A program made the position numbers and the translations under genes. A DNA stretch of 6,128 nt from positions 1-6,128 of the forward strand of contig CAKMPP010000028.1 of NCBI GenBank assembly GCA_927911475.1, in the 5' to 3' direction. Below are positions 1-5,919 of this stretch, piece after piece; positions within the stretch are counted from its first letter, which is position 1, and every line of letters begins with the position of its first letter. The notes beneath the pieces were generated by a model. That model searched no databases. It was not told the origin of the DNA and was given only the letters and a program-made list of their open reading frames with translations. This DNA comes from an uncultured Solobacterium sp. Its GTDB lineage: Bacteria > Bacillota_I > Bacilli_A > Erysipelotrichales > Erysipelotrichaceae.

Positions 1-2
1 AT

Positions 3-498
3 ATTGGAGAATATTCAAATATTCATTATGAGGTTGTGAATGCGGAAGAGTTACCGTATGAAGATGAAAGATTTGATATCGTTATTGCTAATATGATGCT
101 ATATCATATTCCAAATCTGGATAAGGCTTTATCAGAAATCAGAAGAGTATTAAAAAAAGAATGGAATATTCTACTGTGCTACGTATGGTGAAAATGGGGT
201 GGAATCATTCATCAATCAAATGTTAAACGTTCAAACAGAACGTCAACATACATTTACCTTACAAAATGGCAAAGACATACTTGAACATTGGTTTCCTAGT
301 GTAGAAAAGTTGGAGTATGTAGATAAGTTACGCATTAGCAATCATTCTGATTTAGTGGAGTATATTCGATCCTTTAAGGAAATGAATGATTGGCAAAATT
401 ATTCAAAAGAAGAGTTGTATAGATTAATATCCAATTATGACCAACAAGGAGTTATAGAAATTCCAAAAGAGTATGGAATGTTTGTATCTAGAAAGTAA
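3..498 (+). pseudogene. Class I SAM-dependent methyltransferase, 3' part, frameshifted
   Basis: The reading frame open from base 3 encodes the middle of a Methyltransf_11-type protein. It has an acidic motif with LPYEDERFDIVIANMMLYHI, then NLDKALSEIRRVLKK, the usual strand 4/helix block that precedes 'G-G-x-h'. That frame stops at 189-191. The sensible continuation, NGIFYCATYGENG and on to VFVSRK-like ending at 498, is one frame over and is open past the GTG at 199. One extra base around the A7 run at 152-158 (sequence AAAAAAAGAATGG) explains it: removing one base gives LKKNGIFYCATYGENG. The N-terminal SAM-binding glycine motif lies left of the window. The substrate cannot be told from the sequence. 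GTG 199 is not a true start because homologous sequence continues upstream of it. The stop TAA is at 496-498. The family assignment is firm; whether the break is biological or a sequence error is open. Confidence 0.82.
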
Positions 499-510
499 GA
501 AGACGAATTA

Positions 511-539
511 GATATAGTTCTTCGCTAGAAGAACGTATC
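511..539 (+). other. Intergenic hairpin between methyltransferase and hydrolase
   Basis: GTTCTTC (517-523) and GAAGAAC (528-534) form a perfect 7-bp stem around the loop GCTA. Outside it, GATA (511-514) can pair with TATC (536-539) across a small 2x1 internal loop. No T-tract follows (the next bases are AGAAAATG), so this is not a standard intrinsic terminator. It may be an RNA-processing or stability element between two co-transcribed genes. That role is inference. Confidence 0.35.
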
Positions 540-560
540 AGAAAATGTTAGTAGAAAAAT

Positions 561-1207
561 ATGGAAAAGTTTTATTTTATTTCAGGTTTAGGTAGTACAA
601 AAGAAACGATTCAAGACTTTGAAAAGAGATGAATCAGTTCAGCTATGAAGTACAATTTATTGATATACCAGGACAGTATTCAAACCGAGATGTAAAGATT
701 CAGAGTGAGCAAGATTTGATAGAATGGTTAACAGATAGAATTCCTGTTGGTTCTAATGTGATTGCTTTTTCGATGGGTGCTGATATAGCAATTCGTTATC
801 ATTCTTTCTTACAAGCAAAAAAACTAATCATCTTAGATGGAGGTATCATCGATTACGATTTGATGAATATAACGCTTGAAGAAGATATTGCGATGACAAA
901 ATCTTATATTAAAGAAAATCAGTTAGATATGAATGTGGAAACGATATCTAAACTAACAAGCTTACTTCGAGAACATTATATTGATATCTTTCATGCTGGT
1001 TTGAATGCAGAAACATTATTACTGTTATCGGATCATCCTGACTTTGTATATCAATATAAGAAGGATAAAATTGAAGCTAACCACGACAATATGAATCACA
1101 TCTTTATCCAATTTATAAAAGATACAAGTCATGAAGTATATGTTGAAAAACCAAAAGAAGTTACCAATTCAATTATGACTTGGCTAAAAGAACGAACCAC
1201 AAATTAA
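561..1207 (+). pseudogene. Alpha/beta hydrolase family protein, frameshifted
   Basis: ATG 561 opens MEKFYFISGLGSTKETIQDF, a first strand and oxyanion-type glycine turn typical of small alpha/beta hydrolases, but this frame stops at 630-632. The rest continues from about 623 in another frame. It holds VQFIDIPGQ, then the nucleophile elbow AFSMGA with the likely catalytic Ser encoded at 770-772, and near the C-terminus DTSHEVYVEKPKEV, where the His matches the catalytic-His position. One missing base around GAAAAGAGATG (621-631) restores a protein of about 215 residues, a normal size for the family. The first glycine of the usual GxSxG elbow is Ala here, which is tolerated in some lipase-like members. 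I could not identify the catalytic acid. ATG 561 has only a weak ribosome site (TAGTAG), so translation may depend on the upstream gene. The ATG at 629 is internal to the restored protein. The substrate is unknown. Confidence 0.78.
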
Positions 1208-1237
1208 ATTCTAGATACTATCAGAATTCAAATATTT

Positions 1238-1275
1238 ATACCTTTATTCTAGTAAAGATAGAATAAGGTATTTTT
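1238..1275 (+). terminator. Rho-independent terminator after hydrolase
   Basis: The left arm ATACCTTTATTCTA (1238-1251) pairs with TAGAATAAGGTAT (1259-1271) as a 13-bp stem with one bulged T. The loop is the 7-nt GTAAAGA, and a T-rich run reaches 1275. It lies about 30 bases after the hydrolase stop and separates it from the rclA-like gene. Confidence 0.75.
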
Positions 1276-1293
1276 AAGTTTTGAGCATTTTAT

Positions 1294-1322
1294 TAAAGAA
1301 TTTAAATCAGGTGGTCTATAAT
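1294..1322 (+). promoter_or_regulatory. Possible promoter of the rclA-like gene
   Basis: A perfect -10 box TATAAT is at 1317-1322. The best -35 match 17 bp upstream is poor (TAAAGA, 1294-1299, 3 of 6), so the promoter may need an activator. Transcription would begin near 1329, leaving a very short leader that contains the Shine-Dalgarno site GAGAGG (1331-1336), 9 bases before ATG 1346. A terminator directly upstream makes a promoter here likely. Confidence 0.45.
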
Positions 1323-1345
1323 CGTAAGCAGAGAGGTATCTAATT

Positions 1346-2711
1346 ATGAATAAGAAAGTAGAAAATATTATTATTGGTTTTGGTAAGGCTGGTAAAACAC
1401 TAACAAATTACTTAGGTAATAAAGGTGAAAAAACAATATTAGTAGAGAAGTCACCTAACATGTATGGAGGTACATGTATCAATGTTGGCTGTATTCCTTC
1501 TAAGTTTTTAGCAACTGCAGCTGATCGTAGAAGTTACAGCCAAGTTAGTAATGAAGAATACTATCAGAATGCAGTTATCAATAAGAAAGCATTGATTGCT
1601 AAACTCAATAAGGCAAACTATGACAAGGTTGCGATGAATAGTAACATCGAAGTTATTGATGGACTTGCTTCATTCAAGGATGAACATACAGTAAATATTC
1701 AGACAGAAAATGGAGTAGAGGAAGTATCTGCAGATCGTATCTTTATCAATACAGGTGCTAAGCCATTTATTCCTTCTGTGGAAGGCTTAGAAGTAGGTAA
1801 GAGAATTCATACGAGTGAAACACTTATGAATCTAGAGGATTTCCCTAAGACTTTAACAATCTTGGGTAGTGGTTTTATCGGTCTAGAATTTGCGGCTACT
1901 TATGCAAAGTTTGGCACAAAGGTTACAGTTATTGACAAGGTAGAAAAGTTACTTGCTAGAGAAGATGACGATGTAGCAAACGCTGTATTTGAATCCTATA
2001 AGTCATTAGGTGTTGAGTTTATCTTTGGTGCAGATACAAAGCACGTTGAACAAGATGAAAATACAGTCACTCTATCTTATGAAGTAAATGGAGAAACTGG
2101 TAAGATTTCTTCAGATGTATTACTTGTTGCGACAGGTAGAACTCCTAATACAAAAGAACTTCATTTAGAAAATGCAGGTGTTGAAGTTTTCAGAACGTGG
2201 ATTTGTAAATGTAAATGAACACCTACAAACAAATAAGCCACATATCTTTGCGATGGGTGATGTAAATGGTGGACCACAGTTTACTTACATTTCTTTAGAT
2301 GACTATCGTATTGTAAAGAGCTATTTAGATGGTAGTGGTGCTTATACAAGAAATGATAGACAACCAATTGCATTTTCAGCATTCTTACATCCAACTTATT
2401 CCAGAGTTGGTCTAAGTGAGAAGGAAGCACGTCAGGCTGGATATAACATCAAGGTAGCCACATTACCAGTTACTGCAATTCCAAAGGCAAAGATTCTTGG
2501 CAATCAAACTGGTATTTATAAGGCAATCGTAGATGCAGATACAAATCAGATTTTAGGTACTGTATTATTTGGTGAAGAATCTCATGAAGTAATCAATATC
2601 GTCGTAACTGCAATGATTGCCAAGCAACCATATACAGCACTCGCAAATCAGATCTTCACACACCCAACAATGGCAGAAGCCTTAAATGATTTGTTTGGTT
2701 TAATTAAATAG
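1346..2711 (+). pseudogene. rclA: RclA-type pyridine nucleotide-disulfide oxidoreductase, frameshifted
   Basis: The product is a cytoplasmic flavoprotein of the lipoamide dehydrogenase/mercuric reductase fold. The closest family I recognise is E. coli RclA, a Cu(II) reductase protecting against hypochlorous acid. In order: the FAD site IIIGFGKAGKTL (8-19) ending in Glu34; the redox-active pair Cys44/Cys49 in YGGTCINVGCIPSK; the NAD(P) site GSGFIG (174-179) with Asp197 ending the next strand, which usually favours NADH; the second FAD motif IFAMGD. RclA-like signatures are QFTYISLDDYRIV and the C-terminal QIFTHP..AE..NDLF, with the His/Glu dyad at restored 439/444. The first frame (1346-2218) ends in the off-frame tail FRTWICKCK. 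The remainder reads in the next frame to 2711. Dropping one T of TTTT (2187-2190) gives AGVEV-SERGFVNVN and a 454-residue protein, close to E. coli RclA (about 441). ATG 2172 is not a true start. No rclR-like AraC regulator lies nearby. The family call is firm; the RclA function is inferred from similarity. Confidence 0.88.
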
Positions 2712-2734
2712 TAACTATATCGAATATTGATTTT

Positions 2735-2769
2735 AACTATAGCTAATTTAAGTTGGCTATAGTTTTTTT
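2735..2769 (+). terminator. Strong rho-independent terminator after the rclA-like gene
   Basis: AACTATAGCTAA (2735-2746) pairs with TTGGCTATAGTT (2753-2764) as a 12-bp stem with one G-T wobble. The loop is TTTAAG, and the T-run 2763-2769 follows. It is about 23 bases after the stop codon. The opposite strand lacks a T-run, so it acts rightward only. Confidence 0.88.
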
Positions 2770-2776
2770 AATTCCT

Positions 2777-2804
2777 ATCTATGTCAATTATATTTGACAT
2801 AGAT
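2777..2804. promoter_or_regulatory. Operator 1: 11-bp perfect inverted repeat upstream of XRE gene
   Basis: ATCTATGTCAA (2777-2787) and TTGACATAGAT (2794-2804) are exact reverse complements with a 6-bp AT spacer. The right half contains a consensus -35 hexamer TTGACA (2794-2799), so a bound dimer would block polymerase. A -10 for it is not clear: GATACT at 2815-2820 is 15 bp away, which is suboptimal. Binding by the adjacent XRE protein is inferred from position and from the repeated half-site at 2827-2846. Confidence 0.6.
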
Positions 2805-2826
2805 TTAAACATATGATACTTTATGT

Positions 2827-2846
2827 ATATCAAATATATTTGACAT
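2827..2846. promoter_or_regulatory. Operator 2: second copy of the ATGTCAA-type inverted repeat
   Basis: ATATCAA (2827-2833) and TTGACAT (2840-2846) form an inverted repeat with one mismatch and the same 6-bp AT spacer as the site at 2777-2804. The two dyad centres are 46 bp apart. This copy ends 14 bases before the XRE start codon, overlapping the expected transcription start or leader. Confidence 0.5.
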
Positions 2847-2850
2847 TTAT

Positions 2851-2858
2851 AGAGGTGG
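2851..2858 (+). promoter_or_regulatory. Shine-Dalgarno site fixing the XRE start at 2861
   Basis: AGAGGTGG lies just before ATG 2861. The in-frame ATG at 2813 has no such site, sits between the two operators, and would add an atypical hydrophobic 16-residue extension. The downstream start is therefore preferred. Confidence 0.75.
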
Positions 2859-2860
2859 TT

Positions 2861-3061
2861 ATGAATCGTGTAAAAGAATTTCGAGTCAAACTAAATATGT
2901 CTCAATTACAGTTATCTAGAGAGATAGATGTATCAAGGCAAGCAATCAATATGATTGAAAATGATAAATATAATCCAAGTTTAGAACTATGTATTAAACT
3001 TGCAAAAGCTTTACACACAGATTTAAATTCCTTATTTTGGGATACTACAACAGGAGAATAA
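2861..3061 (+). CDS. Small XRE (Cro/CI-type) helix-turn-helix regulator
   Basis: This 66-residue protein is almost entirely one HTH_3 domain. It begins MNRVKEFRVKLNMSQLQLSREI, with the helix-turn-helix at about residues 13-33, including the recognition helix region VSRQAINMIEN. NDKYNPSLELCIKLAKAL and DLNSLF then follow in the usual order. Such short stand-alone XRE proteins in Bacillota commonly regulate a membrane-protein gene directly downstream, as here. The DUF3278-like gene begins 2 bases after this stop, and its Shine-Dalgarno AGGAG (3052-3056) lies inside this gene, so the two are translationally coupled. Autoregulation is likely because two matching dyads flank the presumed promoter. 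The frame is intact, unlike its neighbours. The ligand or signal is unknown. Confidence 0.9.
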   Translation: MNRVKEFRVKLNMSQLQLSREIDVSRQAINMIENDKYNPSLELCIKLAKALHTDLNSLFWDTTTGE

Positions 3062-3063
3062 GA

Positions 3064-3577
3064 ATGAAAAAGAATTTACAAATAGAATTTATAAAATATT
3101 TTTATGGCATCACAACTGAGTTAGATGAGTATGTTAAAACAAGAATTGTATAACTTTGGAAACAATATGTACATGTTATTTAGTTTTAGCATGATTGGTG
3201 GTTGGATTTTATCTATTTGCTTTAATCGAGATTGTTTAACGCCAATTCTATTGATCAGTTTTATTTACTCTCAGATTAAACAAGAATCTCTTATCATGAA
3301 ACTAGGTTTAAATAAGACGGAGGTTACAGCTGATGAGGTTGAATCCGCAAAGAAAATGTTATTAAGAAGAACATTCTTACATGTCTTCATTTCTGGTATT
3401 ATTGCGGCGATGGTGTTTCATGGATTAATTCGTGGTGGATATATTATTTTTAAGGGTTTTGATCCTTCAAGTGATTTTTTGGTGCCAGGTATTATAGCTG
3501 TGTTTGTTGCAATCGTCTTCACTGCATTTATATTCTATTATTGCAATTTAAAAAGAATTATTGTGGTAGAGGAATAA
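3064..3577 (+). pseudogene. Small integral membrane protein (DUF3278-like), frameshifted
   Basis: ATG 3064, with AGGAG 8 bases upstream, opens an N-terminus ending ...YGITTELDEYVK, which then runs to a stop at 3151-3153. The continuation QELYNFGNNMYMLF is one frame over and runs to 3577. Removing one A from AAAA (3136-3139) joins them as DEYVK-QELYNFGNN and gives about 170 residues. The 'LDEY...GNN' start followed by four hydrophobic helices (restored about 34-53, 57-71, 104-127, 139-161) resembles the DUF3278 family found beside small XRE regulators; the family name is from memory. A charged loop (TEVTADEVESAKK) separates helices 2 and 3. The role is unknown, and a membrane partner controlled by the upstream regulator is inference. 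The ATG codons at 3125 and 3131 lie inside the restored gene, so a 150-residue product from there would lack the conserved N-terminus. Confidence 0.75.
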
Positions 3578-3587
3578 TACATTACTG

Positions 3588-3601
3588 ATACATGCATGTA
3601 T
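3588..3601. promoter_or_regulatory. 14-bp perfect palindrome upstream of the antiporter promoter
   Basis: ATACATGCATGTAT is self-complementary over 14 bp, and its right end is 13 bases before the -35 box at 3615. The position suits a dimeric regulator, but no regulator can be named. It is AT-rich, so chance cannot be excluded. Confidence 0.3.
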
Positions 3602-3614
3602 GTATATCTGTGCT

Positions 3615-3643
3615 TTGAAAGATATACTGAATTTTGATAGAAT
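3615..3643 (+). promoter_or_regulatory. Sigma-A-type promoter of the antiporter gene
   Basis: TTGAAA (3615-3620) and TAGAAT (3638-3643) each match 5 of 6 consensus bases and are separated by exactly 17 bp. TGA directly before the -10 makes it an extended -10 promoter. Transcription should start near 3650, just before the Shine-Dalgarno AGGGGGTGG (3653-3661) and ATG 3669. Confidence 0.75.
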
Positions 3644-3668
3644 GACAACAATAGGGGGTGGATAGAGT

Positions 3669-5249
3669 ATGTTATATATATCAGTCATATTACTAGCTGC
3701 TCTGATAGCGGTTCAGATAGCAAAGAAGTCTGGGATTCCTTCTTTGATGTTGTTCTTATCTCTAGGTATCATAAGTAGTCTTATTGGGTATAAGTTTGAA
3801 GATTATCAGTTTGCAGAAAACTTCTCAAAAATAGCGTTACTAATCATCATCTTCTATGGTGGGTTTGGTACAAACTGGAAAGCCGGAAGAACTGTTGTAA
3901 TCGAATCATTAATTCTATCCACATTTGGAGTCATCTTTACGTCATTACTGACGGGAACGTTAATTCACTTTGTTCTTCGTTTTGGCTGGGTAGAGAGTTT
4001 CTTGATAGGTTCTATCATTGGCTCTACGGATTATGCATCTGTATCAAATATTCTCTCTTCAAAGAATTTGAATTTAAAGTACAATACAGCATCTCTTTTA
4101 GAACTTGAAAGTGGCTCAAACGACCCGATGGCGTTTACACTGACTTGTATCTTCTTAGCTTTAATTAAAGGGGAACAGATTTCTATTAGCACAATGTTAT
4201 TTTTCCAGATTTTCTGGGGCATTCTCATTGGTGTCATCGTTGCCTATGTTGTACGTAAATTCATGGAGTATACAGATCTTCAAAAGAGTGGATTTATTAC
4301 TGTCTTTATCATTGCGGTTGTACTATTATCTTTCTCGATTAGTGAGTTATTAAATGGAAATGGATATTTAACCGTCTATACCCTCGGTTTGATTTTAGGA
4401 AATCAAGTATTTATCGCAAAGAAAGAGGTAACGTTCTTCTTTGATGGTGTATCTAACATTATGAATATCCTATTGTTCTTTATCTTAGGATTACTAGCTA
4501 CACCTGCACACATCTTAGCAAACTTATTCTTTGCGATTGTTATTGCAGTTGTACTTATCTTTATTGTTAGACCACTCGTAGTATTTGGTTTGATGTTACC
4601 GTTTGATTTGAAATTAAATCAAAAATGGCTAGTCTCTTGGGGAGGACTTCGTGGTGCAGCTGCGATTGCCTTTGCAATTATGGTAGTCAATCAGTATACA
4701 TCAAGTTCTGTGGATATTTTTCATATCGTCTTTGGAGTCTGCTTAATATCATCACTCATACAAGGTTCCTCTATGAAGTGGGTAACTGAAAAGCTACACA
4801 TGATTGATCCTCGTAATGAAGTATTAAGAACATTTAATTATTATGTAGGAAAAGGAAATATTACATTTGTAAAGTCAGTAGTTGATGAAGGTGGTATTCT
4901 TGCACATCGACAGATTAAAGATATATCTTTAGATAAACATTTAATCATTGCGAAGGTAATACGTGATGAGAAACCATTGGTTCCGAATGGAAGTCTTGTA
5001 TTAAAACCACATGATATTATTGTTTGGAGTGGAGAAGAATACTTTGATCCAAATGGACAAGATCTCATAGAATTTACGGTAACAGAACATCATGCATGGA
5101 ATCATAAATATATTCGTGATTTAAATCTACCAGATAATAAGTTGATTATTTCAATCAATCGAAATGATGAAATTATACCTGCAACAGGTAGTACGCTGAT
5201 TCAGACTGATGATCGTGTATTATTATTTAAAGGAAAGAATGCAAAATAA
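3669..5249 (+). CDS. NhaP2/CvrA-type cation(K+/Na+)/proton antiporter with tandem RCK_C domains
   Basis: This 526-residue CPA1-family antiporter in the cytoplasmic membrane exchanges K+ or Na+ for H+. Residues 1-372 hold about 12-13 hydrophobic helices. Family signatures are GSIIGSTDYASV (114-125), ELESGSNDPMAF (145-156) with the ion-binding Asn151-Asp152 pair, and SWGGLRGAAAIAF (323-335). The cytoplasmic tail has two similar RCK_C (TrkA_C) modules. One is at about 398-458 (HLIIAKVIRDEKPLVPNGS, then the 'L...D' turn), the second at about 466-524 (KLIISINRNDEIIPATGS then TDDRVLLF). No Rossmann RCK_N domain is present, which fits NhaP2/CvrA rather than CpaA. RCK_C domains often sense nucleotides; in Bacillota the ligand may be cyclic di-AMP, which is inference here. 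The gene is intact and single, with its own promoter and a very strong Shine-Dalgarno 7 bases before the ATG. Cation preference cannot be read from the sequence. Confidence 0.9.
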   Translation: MLYISVILLAALIAVQIAKKSGIPSLMLFLSLGIISSLIGYKFEDYQFAENFSKIALLIIIFYGGFGTNWKAGRTVVIESLILSTFGVIFTSLLTGTLIHFVLRFGWVESFLIGSIIGSTDYASVSNILSSKNLNLKYNTASLLELESGSNDPMAFTLTCIFLALIKGEQISISTMLFFQIFWGILIGVIVAYVVRKFMEYTDLQKSGFITVFIIAVVLLSFSISELLNGNGYLTVYTLGLILGNQVFIAKKEVTFFFDGVSNIMNILLFFILGLLATPAHILANLFFAIVIAVVLIFIVRPLVVFGLMLPFDLKLNQKWLVSWGGLRGAAAIAFAIMVVNQYTSSSVDIFHIVFGVCLISSLIQGSSMKWVTEKLHMIDPRNEVLRTFNYYVGKGNITFVKSVVDEGGILAHRQIKDISLDKHLIIAKVIRDEKPLVPNGSLVLKPHDIIVWSGEEYFDPNGQDLIEFTVTEHHAWNHKYIRDLNLPDNKLIISINRNDEIIPATGSTLIQTDDRVLLFKGKNAK

Positions 5250-5252
5250 TAG

Positions 5253-5295
5253 AATGACTCGTATCTATCTTTAAACTGTAGATGTGCGAGTCATT
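5253..5295 (+). terminator. Probable terminator hairpin after the antiporter
   Basis: AATGACTCG (5253-5261) and CGAGTCATT (5287-5295) form a perfect 9-bp stem starting four bases after the stop codon. Inside, TCTA (5264-5267) can pair with TAGA (5279-5282). The T-tract is short (TTT then ATAA), so termination may be partial. Confidence 0.55.
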
Positions 5296-5433
5296 TATAA
5301 TTGTGCTAAATATGATATTTTTTCTATATGTATTCTATGGAAATGAAGATGCGTTATTGAAACAAATCAATGGACCGATGGTTATGTTTATGGGATAGTC
5401 ATACTATAGATAATTTAGGAATATATTTATTAT

Positions 5434-5445
5434 TTAAACGTTTAA
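5434..5445. promoter_or_regulatory. 12-bp palindrome upstream of the GNAT gene
   Basis: TTAAACGTTTAA is perfectly self-complementary with a central CG, the general shape of a LacI/GalR-family operator core. It sits 63 bases before the GNAT start. No clear promoter could be placed around it, so a regulatory role is tentative. Confidence 0.25.
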
Positions 5446-5458
5446 GGAATTGTCAGTC

Positions 5459-5477
5459 CAAAGATATTAAATCTTTG
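5459..5477 (+). other. Leader hairpin before the GNAT gene
   Basis: CAAAGAT (5459-5465) and ATCTTTG (5471-5477) form a perfect 7-bp stem around ATTAA, about 20 bases before the Shine-Dalgarno. No T-run follows, so it is not a terminator. It could affect transcript stability or be chance in AT-rich DNA. Confidence 0.25.
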
Positions 5478-5497
5478 TAGCGAATGAATTTAAAATA

Positions 5498-5502
5498 TGG
5501 AG
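5498..5502 (+). promoter_or_regulatory. Shine-Dalgarno site deciding the GNAT start
   Basis: TGGAG ends 6 bases before ATG 5509, an ideal distance. The in-frame ATG at 5497 overlaps this site and has no ribosome site of its own, so the start at 5509 is preferred. Confidence 0.6.
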
Positions 5503-5508
5503 AATAGT

Positions 5509-5919
5509 ATGAAATTGAAATTAGAAAATATTAAATCTGAAAAAGCACAAGAACTAGCAAATTTAATCCGTGCATATAATCGTTCTAATAGAGAACCGTC
5601 ACAGAGTGAATCCCTTAACATTTATATAGAAGATGATCATGGGAATTTAATTGCTGGAATTGTAGCGGAGACTTTTGGGTATTGGCTTGAGATTGAATAT
5701 TTGTATGTAAGAGATGATGTTAGAAGACAAGGTCTAGGTTCAAAAATTCTTAAAATGGCAGAACTTGAATCATTCAATAGAGGGTGTAAGTATTCTTTTG
5801 TTAATACATTTCATTTTCAAGCACCAGAATTTTATGAAAAGCATGGTTATAAAGAGGTGTTTGCATTAAAAGAATATCCATATACAGGTAAGCGATACTA
5901 CTATACAAAAGAGTTATGA
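5509..5919 (+). CDS. GNAT-family N-acetyltransferase
   Basis: This is an intact cytoplasmic acetyltransferase of 136 residues from ATG 5509 (140 from the in-frame ATG 5497). After an N-terminal helix and the strand LNIYIEDDHGNLIAGIVAE (36-54), motif A is clear: LEIEYLYVRDDVRRQGLGSKIL (60-81), with the acetyl-CoA pyrophosphate loop RRQGLG at 72-77. Motif B follows as APEFYEKHGYKEV (105-117), with the conserved Tyr in 'FYEKxGY'. The protein ends in an aromatic tail (YPYTGKRYYYTKEL). It would transfer an acetyl group from acetyl-CoA to an amine, but the acceptor (small molecule, aminoglycoside-like compound or protein) cannot be determined. It is a single gene separated from the antiporter by about 260 bases. 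No + strand terminator follows. Confidence 0.88.
   Translation: MKLKLENIKSEKAQELANLIRAYNRSNREPSQSESLNIYIEDDHGNLIAGIVAETFGYWLEIEYLYVRDDVRRQGLGSKILKMAELESFNRGCKYSFVNTFHFQAPEFYEKHGYKEVFALKEYPYTGKRYYYTKEL

Noticed and set aside
199..498. Independent gene starting at GTG 199
   Set aside because: Methyltransferase-like sequence continues upstream in the same frame (GIFYCATYGENG), so this is an internal codon.
621..632. Programmed -1 frameshift in the hydrolase
   Set aside because: No X-XXY-YYZ slippery heptamer, and no pseudoknot or stimulatory hairpin seen right after it. The hydrolase family does not use recoding.
2172..2711. Independent gene starting at ATG 2172
   Set aside because: Its first six residues are out-of-frame sequence. 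The rest is the C-terminal half of the rclA-like protein, so it is the second part of one frameshifted gene.
2813..2860. Longer XRE protein starting at ATG 2813
   Set aside because: It would begin between the two operators without a ribosome site, while ATG 2861 has AGAGGTGG directly upstream and gives the family's normal N-terminus.
4031..4237. Minus-strand ORF of 68 codons
   Set aside because: It lies wholly inside the antiporter gene opposite its conserved STD and ND motifs, with no ribosome site or recognisable protein: an antisense shadow.
4841..5068. Minus-strand ORF of 75 codons
   Set aside because: It is antisense to the RCK_C region of the intact antiporter and has no family features.
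5312..5398. 28-codon ORF between the antiporter and GNAT genes
   Set aside because: No Shine-Dalgarno site, no recognisable similarity, and short enough to be chance.
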